A stretch of DNA of 64,000 nucleotides, taken from Fibrobacter sp. UWB13 (GTDB lineage Bacteria > Fibrobacterota > Fibrobacteria > Fibrobacterales > Fibrobacteraceae). Within the stretch, counting starts at the first letter, position 1. Every line of letters begins with the position of its first letter. Where the stretch lies: the NCBI RefSeq assembly GCF_900177805.1, contig NZ_FXAX01000001.1, positions 434,001-498,000 on the forward strand. The letters are read 5' to 3'. The position numbers were made by a program, and so were the translations under genes. Below, piece after piece: positions 57,727 through 64,000 of this stretch. Under the pieces are notes generated by a model, which was not told where the DNA came from, ran no database searches, and saw only the letters and a program-made list of their open reading frames with translations.

Positions 57727-59799
57727 CTAGTGTATCCCAGCGCCGTCAGCGACGTCGCAAGTCACCGGCTTGCCGTTCACTTCAAGAGCGAGCGCGTCAC
57801 AGAACACAGCGCCACCCTTTGCGGTGAGAGCAATCTTTTCGAAGTCCTTGACCTTGAGCTCGCGCGGTTCGCTCGGAGCAACACCCTTGAACAAAGCGCG
57901 GTCACCCGGCTTTGCATCTTCCGGGACGCTCACGAGTCTGCACTTGTGCGTTTCCGGTTCGAGGTCGCCTGCAAAGAGCATACCCTGGCTCATGATGCCA
58001 CGGAGGGCGCTCGGCTTCAAGTTTGCGAACAAGAGAATCTTGCGGTCCTGGAGTTCGTTTGCCTGGTAGCTGCTCTTAAGGCCACTGCAAATCGTGCGGA
58101 GTTCGCCTTCGCCTGCATCGACCTTGAGTACGTACAAGCTGCTTGCGTCCGGATGGTCGGCGACTTCCTTAATTTGTGCAACACGGAGGTCCATAGCGGC
58201 CGGAACGTCTGCTGCCATAAGCGGCTTGTTCTGCTTCGGCTTGGCCTGCTGCGGTTCAGCCTTCTTGACTTCTTCTTCGATACGCGGGAAGAGCGGCTTG
58301 CCTTCGCCGAACTTTTCGCCACCCTTGAGGATGCCCCACACGAGGTCGTTCTGGTCGGTGAACTTGCTGCCGATCATGGCGAGACCTTCTTCGCTCTTGC
58401 CCGGGATGACCGGCCAGAGCATGCTGAGCGAGAGACGCACGGCTTCAGCAGAAATGTAAAGCACGGTTGCGAGTTCGTCCTTCTTGGATTCGTCCTTGGC
58501 GAGTTTCCACGGAGCCTTGATTTCGAGGTAGCGGTTGATGCTGCGGACGAGCGTCATGATTTCTTCGACGACCTGGGAAAGCTTGACCTGCGGAACCCAT
58601 TCCATCACGTTTGTGCGGACGCGGTTTGCAATCGTAATCACTTCGTTTGCGGCATCATCGAGAGCGTTCGGAGCCGGGAGTACGCCACCGAAGTTCGTGA
58701 GCACCAAGCGGTGGACGCGGTTCAAAACGTTACCGAGATCGTTAGCAAGGTCGCTGTTGATGCGGCGGACAAAGCCTTCGTGCGTGAAGTTCGCGTCTTG
58801 ACCGACAACCATTTCTCGAGCGAGGAAGTAGCGGAAGGCGTCGATGCCGTACTTTTCCATGTAGTCCATCGGGTTCACGACGTTGCCTGCGGACTTGCTC
58901 ATCTTTTCGCCACCGTTCACGAGCCACCAGCCGTGGGCGAGGATGTGCTGCGGGAGCGGAATGTCGAGAGCCATGAGCATGGTCGGCCAATAGACGCTAT
59001 GAGTTGTCAAAATGTCCTTACCGATGAGGTGGTAAGAGGCGGGCCAAATCGGAGTGCCATCAGCATAAGTCTTGTGGAAGGCGGTGGAGGCGCTCACATA
59101 GTTGAGGAGAGCGTCAAACCAGACGTAAGTCACGTAGTCCGGGTCGAACGGCAGCGGAATGCCCCAGCTGAGGCGGATCTTCGGACGGCTGATGCAGAGG
59201 TCGTTCAGCGGCTGGCGGAGGAATCCTCGGATTTCGTTCCAGCGGTAGTCCGGCACAATCCAGTCCTTGTGGCTTTCCAAGAAGTCAATCAACTTCTGCT
59301 GGTAGGCGCTCATCTTGAAGAAGTAATTCTTTTCCTTGAGCCATTCCACCGGGCGGTGGCTGATCGGGTCGCACTTGTTTTCGTCGAGTTCGTCTTCGCT
59401 GAAGAAGCGTTCTTCGCCAACGGAGTACCAGCCTTCGTATTCCTTCGAGTAAATTTCACCCTTGTCCCAGAGTTTCTGCAAACATTCCTGCACAAATGCC
59501 TTGTGTTCCGGCATCGTCGTGCGGATGAAGAAGTCGTTCTGGATGTTCATCTTCTTCCAGAGGTCTTCGAAGCGGTGGTAGTATTCGTCCACGTGTTCCT
59601 GCGGAGTCACGTTGCGCTTGGCAGCGGCGCGCTGCACCTTCTGACCGTGTTCGTCGGTACCGGTCAAGAAGAATGTCTGGTAGCCGATGATCTTGTGGAA
59701 ACGGGTAAGGATATCTGCGAGAACGGTCGTGTAGGAATGCCCGATATGCGGGGCATCATTTACATAATAAATTGGGGTTGTAACGTAAAAATTCTTCAT
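57727..59799 (-). CDS. metG: Methionyl-tRNA synthetase with C-terminal tRNA-binding domain
   Basis: Charges tRNA-Met. The class I HIGH motif is in NDAPHIGHSYTTV and KMSKS in GGEKMSKSAGNVVNP. TGTDEHGQKVQ is the conserved substrate loop. Residues about 575-690 form a Trbp111-like OB-fold (MDLRVAQIKEVADHPDASSL, then KSSYQANELQDRKILLFANL). This appended domain improves tRNA binding and dimerisation. It lacks an obvious cysteine-rich zinc knuckle in the connective peptide. The start has TATATT 7 bases upstream and no ribosome-binding site. Confidence 0.97.
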   Translation of the reverse strand: MKNFYVTTPIYYVNDAPHIGHSYTTVLADILTRFHKIIGYQTFFLTGTDEHGQKVQRAAAKRNVTPQEHVDEYYHRFEDLWKKMNIQNDFFIRTTMPEHKAFVQECLQKLWDKGEIYSKEYEGWYSVGEERFFSEDELDENKCDPISHRPVEWLKEKNYFFKMSAYQQKLIDFLESHKDWIVPDYRWNEIRGFLRQPLNDLCISRPKIRLSWGIPLPFDPDYVTYVWFDALLNYVSASTAFHKTYADGTPIWPASYHLIGKDILTTHSVYWPTMLMALDIPLPQHILAHGWWLVNGGEKMSKSAGNVVNPMDYMEKYGIDAFRYFLAREMVVGQDANFTHEGFVRRINSDLANDLGNVLNRVHRLVLTNFGGVLPAPNALDDAANEVITIANRVRTNVMEWVPQVKLSQVVEEIMTLVRSINRYLEIKAPWKLAKDESKKDELATVLYISAEAVRLSLSMLWPVIPGKSEEGLAMIGSKFTDQNDLVWGILKGGEKFGEGKPLFPRIEEEVKKAEPQQAKPKQNKPLMAADVPAAMDLRVAQIKEVADHPDASSLYVLKVDAGEGELRTICSGLKSSYQANELQDRKILLFANLKPSALRGIMSQGMLFAGDLEPETHKCRLVSVPEDAKPGDRALFKGVAPSEPRELKVKDFEKIALTAKGGAVFCDALALEVNGKPVTCDVADGAGIH

Positions 59800-59806
59800 G
59801 TGCGTA

Positions 59807-59812
59807 AATATA
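59807..59812 (-). promoter_or_regulatory. TATATT -10 element, leaderless start of metG
   Basis: TATATT is followed by 7 bases (TACGCAC) and the ATG. Further upstream, TTCTAAG units repeat (59820-59840). An essential gene with this arrangement strengthens the leaderless-start pattern. Confidence 0.55.
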
Positions 59813-59915
59813 GTAATTAGAGCTTAGAACTTAGAACTTAGATTTTTATGTTTTGTTCGTTTAATGAAGAATTTTTAAATGAAAAATTGTACCGTTATTC
59901 GGACACCGTAGGTGC

Positions 59916-61016
59916 CTAAATCAACGATTCGTCATACCACTTGGGAATTTTGCCGAGTTTTTCGAGTGCAGAACCTTCAAACATGTCGTACATGCATTTC
60001 ACTTTTGAGACGTTCCAATTACTGATGTCTCCAGAGAAATGAGAATTTGTGAACATGGAGTACATTGAATTCACTTTGGATACATCCCATTTGCTGATAT
60101 CGCCGTTAAACGGAGAGCCATAGAACAACTCGTCCATCACTGTTACATTGGATGTGTCGATAAAGTTCAAGTCGCAATTTGGACCATGCAACCACATTGA
60201 AGCCTCGATTAAATTGAGCAGATGTTCGCGGTTCAACGCGGTAACGTGACCATCGAAATCGGTAGAGCTTTCGATCATGAGCGGATAAACTCGATCGAGC
60301 CACTCTTTTGCTTTCCCTGATTTTTCAAATTCAGAATCGCGGAACATTCCGTGGAGGTCTAGCAAACGTTCTGTTTCCCACTTGCTGATGTCTCCTTTGA
60401 ATTCTGAACATTCGAACATGCCGTTCATATCTTTCACATGGGAAACGTCCCAGTTACTGATGTCGCCATTGAACTTGGATCCGGCGAACATGCTGTGCAT
60501 GTTTTTGACTTTGGATACGTTCCATTTGCTGATATCGCCATTGAAAGGGCTATTGCAGAACATGGAATACATGTATTCGACATTGGACACATTCCACTTG
60601 CTTATATCGCCATTGAATTGCGATTCAGCGAACATGGAATGCATGTCTTTGACATTGGAAACGTTCCAGTTACTAATGTCTCCGTTGAACAGGGATTCGA
60701 TAAACATGGAATGCATATCTTGGACATTTGATACATTCCACTTGCTTATATCGCCATTGAATACGGATTCAAAGAACATGCCGTCCATGCGTTTGACATT
60801 GGATACATCCCATTTGCTGATGTCGCCGTTGAATTTATGAAACTCATTGTTGAAAAAGCTAAATCTACTGAACAATCCTGACATATCCGTTATGTTGGAT
60901 ACGTCAATAAAGTTCAAATCGCAATTGGGACCATCTTTTTCGATGGCTTTTTTGATTAGTTGTTCTAGGTGATCGCGGTCGCGGGCGATGATTGAGGTGT
61001 GGGGGGATGAGAGCAT
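59916..61016 (-). CDS. DUF285 (BspA-like) repeat protein without signal peptide
   Basis: Built of 24-residue repeats of the form MxxMFxxSxFNGDISKW followed by V/N-rich NVSNV, typical of DUF285. About seven repeats follow an N-terminal cap (HLEQLIKKAIEKDGPNCDLN, then FIDVSNITDM). A second copy of that cap occurs at about residue 270 (HLLNLIEASMWLHGPNCDLN), followed by further repeats, so the protein has two modules. DUF285 proteins are usually secreted, but no signal peptide or lipobox is visible here. It stands 3 bases downstream of a nuclease-like gene, so it is in the same operon. Function unknown; protein binding is likely. Confidence 0.8.
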   Translation of the reverse strand: MLSSPHTSIIARDRDHLEQLIKKAIEKDGPNCDLNFIDVSNITDMSGLFSRFSFFNNEFHKFNGDISKWDVSNVKRMDGMFFESVFNGDISKWNVSNVQDMHSMFIESLFNGDISNWNVSNVKDMHSMFAESQFNGDISKWNVSNVEYMYSMFCNSPFNGDISKWNVSKVKNMHSMFAGSKFNGDISNWDVSHVKDMNGMFECSEFKGDISKWETERLLDLHGMFRDSEFEKSGKAKEWLDRVYPLMIESSTDFDGHVTALNREHLLNLIEASMWLHGPNCDLNFIDTSNVTVMDELFYGSPFNGDISKWDVSKVNSMYSMFTNSHFSGDISNWNVSKVKCMYDMFEGSALEKLGKIPKWYDESLI

Positions 61017-61019
61017 GGG

Positions 61020-61664
61020 TTATATTTCAAGCAGATAATACCAAAAATTTTCGTTTGCCTTATTCCATTTGATATTGTAAGATCCTTCAATTTTTACAAA
61101 TGGTGGTTCAGTTGATTTTTTTGAATTTATTGGATTATTGATTTTTCCATGGATCGGCTGTTGTGCAAAAAATTGGTCGCTGTTATTATAAGAATTCTCT
61201 GATGATCGGAAAAGAGAATAAATCGGTTTTAGTTCGTCATTGGTATTTTTTTTGCCAATCACCATAAATGGTCCGCCTTTTCTGTCTGTATTTATTAGAG
61301 CTAGACAAAAAGTCTTGGTGAAAGAAAGATTCTTTTTTACAGATTCCATAAACTGAATATCTGCTAAAAATTGAAACATTCGTTTTGGGTATGCTCCATT
61401 TGTAGGATATTTTAACTCAATAGCGTATTTTTCATTATCTTTGCCGATTACGTAAAGATCCATTTCTTTTTTTATGAAATCTTTAGAATATTCTTTGCCG
61501 AATTCGGCCATAACGTTCTTTTCAAAATAAACATTGAATCCGTTGTTCCTTAAGAATATTCCAAGCTCAAACTGCAACGAAAATTCGTTGTAGATATACT
61601 CGGTGTTTAAATTTTTTTTGAGAAAGTCTTCAATACATTGTTTGATATTATTTTCTTCATTCAT
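61020..61664 (-). CDS. PD-(D/E)xK-like protein, possible nuclease
   Basis: 214 residues, AT-rich compared with neighbours. FELGIFLRNNGFNVYFEKNV (Glu 33), EMDLYVIG (Asp 69) and KYAIELKYP (Glu 83, Lys 85) form an E...D...ExK pattern with the usual strand-loop-strand spacing. Helical sequence continues with MFQFLADIQFMESVKK. This is the arrangement of restriction-type nucleases, but many inactive or non-nuclease relatives share it. No family name is recognised. It lies between two DUF285 repeat genes, 3 bases from the downstream one and about 35 from the upstream one. Its skewed composition suggests horizontal origin. Confidence 0.5.
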   Translation of the reverse strand: MNEENNIKQCIEDFLKKNLNTEYIYNEFSLQFELGIFLRNNGFNVYFEKNVMAEFGKEYSKDFIKKEMDLYVIGKDNEKYAIELKYPTNGAYPKRMFQFLADIQFMESVKKNLSFTKTFCLALINTDRKGGPFMVIGKKNTNDELKPIYSLFRSSENSYNNSDQFFAQQPIHGKINNPINSKKSTEPPFVKIEGSYNIKWNKANENFWYYLLEI

Positions 61665-61698
61665 TTTTATTTTCTTTGCTTGTTATTCAATGTGGTGT

Positions 61699-63570
61699 TT
61701 ACTTCATGCCCAACAGTTTTTTCCACTTAGCAATTGCTTCTTGGGTGAGTGTTTTGTTCTTGGATTTCTTTTCAAAATCGCTTGCTGGAACAGGATAATA
61801 GACATCACCGTTTTTATCTGGTTCGCTATGGTCAAAGTCGAGGATGCTTTTGATTTTCTGTCCTTTTTTATCCAAAAGGTAAAGTTCTTTTTTGCTGTCT
61901 TTGGATGTGCAACGAAGGTTGTCGCTAAAATCTTTGCAACTGCGACCTGCGGAATCGTAGTTGCCTTCCAAATAATAAGGAATTTTGAAAATAACGAGTC
62001 CTTTTTCTGTGCTTTTGTTTGGTTCAAGCAATTTTTTGACGGGCAACGCGAAAATTTTTTGCTGGCTATCGCCATGGACTACAACTTGGAATTTTTTGAT
62101 TTCGCAGTTGTTGCCATATTCGTCCATGTGCTTTACAAATTCACTAGATTGAGGATTCCAATCTTGGTCGTAATCTTCTAAGAATTTTGCTCTAGTTTCG
62201 TTAAAGTCTATGCAATACCAGAAATTTCCGCCTTTTGCATTGCCGTTGCCGACACCCCAAGATTCGAGTTCTGTAAATTCTGTGCCTTCCCAGTGGATGT
62301 TGAATTCAAGACCCTTTTCTGCCATATCTTTATAGACTTCGATTGGCGGTGTTTTAGCTGTTTTGAATGTTGTTTTTCCACTTAAAATTTTGTTTAATGC
62401 AGCACCTTTTTTGCCAAAAATTTCAGGAATGTTTTTTTCATTATAGATGCTGTTGAATTTTTTGATTTGAGCATCGCTCATGGTGATTGTATTCAACATA
62501 AACAAGTTTTCGGGCTTTTTTGTGGATGGCTTTTTTTGTGATGCATTCTTGCTTTTAGAGACCCCTTTGGGAAGGTTATCGCTTTTTTCAAGCAAAGAAT
62601 CACTGAAAATGACCTTCTTGTTTTTTACTTTTGAAACATCCCACTTGCTGATGTCACCGTTGAATTGAGAACGTGCGAACATGTAGTCCATGTCGGTCAC
62701 GTTAGACACGTTCCAGTTGCTGATGTCGCCGTTGAATATAGATTCAGCAAACATTCCTTGCATGTTTGTGACTTTTGATACGTCCCAGTTGCTGATGTCG
62801 CCGTTGAATTGAGATCGTCCGAACATGAAACTCATGTTGGTCACGTTAGACACGTCCCAGTTGCTGATGTTGCCGTTGAATTGAGATCGTCCGAACATGA
62901 AATTCTTGCCGGCTTCGAACATGAAACTCATGTCGGTCACGTTAGACACGTTCCAGTTGCTGATGTCGCCGTTGAATTGCGAATCAGTGAACATGTTGCT
63001 CATGTTGGTCACGTTAGACACGTTCCAGTTGCTGATGTCGCCGTTGAATTGAGAACCTGCGAACATGTAGCTCATGTTGGTCACGTTAGACACGTTCCAG
63101 TTGCTGATGTCGCCGTTGAATTGAGAACCTGCGAACATGTAGCTCATGTTGGTCACGTTAGACACGTCCCATTTGCTGATATCGCCGTTGAATTGAGATT
63201 CATCGAACATGTAGCTCATGTTGGTCACGTTAGACACGTCCCATTTGCTGATATCGCCGTTGAATTGAGATTCATCGAACATGTAGCTCATGTTGGTCAC
63301 GTTAGACACGTCCCATTTGCTGATATCGCCGTTGAATTGAGATTCATCGAACATGTAGCTCATGTTGGTCACGTTAGACACGTCCCACTTGCTGATGTCT
63401 CCGTTAAATTCCGATGAATGAAATAACCAACACATGTCTGTTATGTTAGAAACATCGATGAAATTGAGATTGCAATTAATACCTTTTTCTTTTATGGAGT
63501 CTTCAATCAATTTTTTTAGATGCTCTTTGTCTTTTGCGACGACTTTTTCTTCGGTCTTTTTTGTTGCCAT
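61699..63570 (-). CDS. DUF285 repeat protein with a unique C-terminal domain
   Basis: The N-terminal cap (HLKKLIEDSIKEKGINCNLN, then FIDVSNITDM) is shared with the smaller neighbour. About 11 full 24-residue repeats follow; three consecutive ones have identical DNA. One repeat carries an 8-residue insertion (EAGKNFMF). From about residue 375 the sequence changes to a roughly 250-residue domain (GLEFNIHWEGTEFTELESWG, then KGGNFWYCIDFNETRAKFLE) that I do not recognise. A helical tail ends TQEAIAKWKKLLGMK. No signal peptide. The repeats may form a recognition surface and the C-terminus an effector; that is speculation. Confidence 0.75.
   Translation of the reverse strand: MATKKTEEKVVAKDKEHLKKLIEDSIKEKGINCNLNFIDVSNITDMCWLFHSSEFNGDISKWDVSNVTNMSYMFDESQFNGDISKWDVSNVTNMSYMFDESQFNGDISKWDVSNVTNMSYMFDESQFNGDISKWDVSNVTNMSYMFAGSQFNGDISNWNVSNVTNMSYMFAGSQFNGDISNWNVSNVTNMSNMFTDSQFNGDISNWNVSNVTDMSFMFEAGKNFMFGRSQFNGNISNWDVSNVTNMSFMFGRSQFNGDISNWDVSKVTNMQGMFAESIFNGDISNWNVSNVTDMDYMFARSQFNGDISKWDVSKVKNKKVIFSDSLLEKSDNLPKGVSKSKNASQKKPSTKKPENLFMLNTITMSDAQIKKFNSIYNEKNIPEIFGKKGAALNKILSGKTTFKTAKTPPIEVYKDMAEKGLEFNIHWEGTEFTELESWGVGNGNAKGGNFWYCIDFNETRAKFLEDYDQDWNPQSSEFVKHMDEYGNNCEIKKFQVVVHGDSQQKIFALPVKKLLEPNKSTEKGLVIFKIPYYLEGNYDSAGRSCKDFSDNLRCTSKDSKKELYLLDKKGQKIKSILDFDHSEPDKNGDVYYPVPASDFEKKSKNKTLTQEAIAKWKKLLGMK
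62640..63420. repeat. Tandem 72-base repeats encoding the DUF285 array
   Basis: Ten to eleven near-identical 72-bp units in tandem. The units at 63181, 63253 and 63325 are identical over their full length. One unit has a 24-base in-frame insertion. Such arrays vary in copy number through slippage and recombination. Confidence 0.9.
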
Positions 63571-63737
63571 TGTTTAATTCCTTATTTTACCTAATGGAAT
63601 ATATCCTTTTTTCGTAAGAATATTATAGAATTTTGACGCACCTCGTTTTATTATCGTTCGTGAAGTGGTCTTTTGTCGAGATATTTTTGGAAATATTTTA
63701 ATATAATTGCTAAGAGGAATGCTTTCTATAAACATTG

Positions 63738-63766
63738 TTGACAGAGGTATATTGTTTTTATAGATA
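63738..63766 (+). promoter_or_regulatory. Promoter of the nitroreductase gene
   Basis: TTGACA at 63738 and TAGATA at 63761 with a 17-base spacer. The gap from the DUF285 start to this promoter (about 160 bases) is AT-rich and shows no gene. Confidence 0.65.
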
Positions 63767-63799
63767 TACAGAAAAAGGAAAGATACAGAAAAAGGAAAG
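63766..63799 (+). repeat. Tandem 17-base duplication containing the ribosome-binding site
   Basis: ATACAGAAAAAGGAAAG occurs twice in direct succession between the promoter and the start codon, so two purine-rich ribosome-binding-like segments precede the gene. Confidence 0.85.
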
Positions 63800-63807
63800 G
63801 AGTACTT

Positions 63808-64000
63808 ATGTCATTTATTGAATTGGCCAGAAATCGTTTTAGTTGCCGTGCTTTTAGCGAAAAAGAAGTTGAACCCGAAAAACTGATGCAGGTTCTCGAA
63901 GCGGGCCGTATCGCTCCGACGGCGGTAAACGGTCAACCGGTGTTTATCAAGGTTCTCCAGTCTCCCGAAGCGCTCAAGAAGATTCGTGGCATCACGCGCA
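63808..64000 (+). CDS. Nitroreductase family protein, 3' end missing
   Basis: The start of an FMN-dependent nitroreductase. SFIELARNRFSCRAFSEKEV matches the family opening (RRS.R.F...V) and LEAGRIAPTAVNGQPV matches the FMN-contacting A.P.A.N.QPW-like segment. AAAGGAAAGGAG supplies a strong ribosome-binding site. It runs off the right edge of the window. Likely substrates (flavin, quinone or nitro compounds) cannot be judged from this fragment. Confidence 0.85.
   Translation, partial: MSFIELARNRFSCRAFSEKEVEPEKLMQVLEAGRIAPTAVNGQPVFIKVLQSPEALKKIRGITR

Noticed and set aside
57730-59820. A 696-codon open frame on the plus strand opposite metG
   Set aside because: It is the exact complement of a full-length metG with all catalytic motifs. 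Its protein has no recognisable motif and its openness follows from metG codon usage.
62809-63417. A plus-strand frame of repeated HVGHVRHVPVADVAVEL units
   Set aside because: It is the antisense reading of the 72-base DUF285 repeats. The minus-strand reading matches a known repeat family.
62640-63420. CRISPR array
   Set aside because: The 72-base units are contiguous with no variable spacers between them and encode a protein repeat; no cas genes are near.
59916-63570. Surface-exposed BspA-type adhesins
   Set aside because: Neither repeat protein has a signal peptide or lipobox; both begin with charged, helical sequence, so secretion is not supported.

Overview
The window reads as a chromosome segment of a rumen or gut Fibrobacter, most likely F. 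succinogenes or a close relative. The best evidence is a two-domain protein of the Fibrobacter succinogenes major paralogous (FISUMP) type at 20.8-22.1 kb. A secreted GH10 xylanase, many lipoproteins, OmpA and porin-type envelope proteins and moderate GC content agree with this. No tRNA, rRNA, CRISPR array, insertion sequence or prophage was recognised.

Layout. 0-8.6 kb: a tetrapyrrole block (hemA partial, hemC, cobA-hemD fusion, cbiX-sirC fusion, hemB, hemL, with an MscS channel and a divergent dCMP deaminase) covering every step from glutamyl-tRNA to sirohaem. 8.7-12.6 kb: minus-strand acyl-CoA synthetase, DUF2334 deacetylase-like protein, a 43-residue membrane protein and fabF. 12.8-15.0 kb: a lipoprotein with a decayed partial copy, a NirJ/AhbC/AhbD-like radical SAM protein and tadA. 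15.05-20.8 kb: a tight six-gene operon with a MotA/TolQ-type channel carrying a roughly 400-residue tail, a MotB/OmpA-type partner, two unrecognised soluble proteins, a lipoprotein and a secreted beta-helix protein. 20.8-25.3 kb: FISUMP protein, argH, a lipoprotein and a barrel protein. 25.5-42.15 kb: a complete aryl-polyene-type pigment cluster with a histidine/tyrosine ammonia-lyase and divergent promoters around 28.1 kb. 42.2-59.8 kb: housekeeping and envelope genes (apt, radical SAM, xylanase, TSP3-OmpA, LysM transglycosylase, dapB, YejB-like permease, AmgK-like kinase, Wzi-like protein, metG). 59.9-63.6 kb: two DUF285 repeat proteins without signal peptides flanking an AT-rich gene with a PD-(D/E)xK-like motif. 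The last 0.2 kb starts a nitroreductase.

How the parts fit. The sirohaem genes and the NirJ/Ahb-like radical SAM gene 5 kb away together suggest that haem may be made from sirohaem; the siroheme decarboxylase genes are not in this window, so that is inference. The pigment cluster holds starter supply (ammonia-lyase), activation, two ACPs, ketosynthases with a chain-length factor, ketoreductase, two dehydratase domains, methyl, glycosyl and acyl transferases, and a LolA/MMPL/lipoprotein export set.

Features cutting across genes. Short palindromic elements of a GTCAT...ATC type lie between genes and are also inserted in frame inside four tetrapyrrole genes, with a related piece at the tadA N-terminus. 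Several genes have TATATT 6-7 bases before ATG with no ribosome-binding site, the geometry expected of leaderless mRNAs. The most promising unexplained systems are the Zorya-like but nuclease-free stator operon (15-20.8 kb) and the DUF285/nuclease-like cassette (59.9-63.6 kb).
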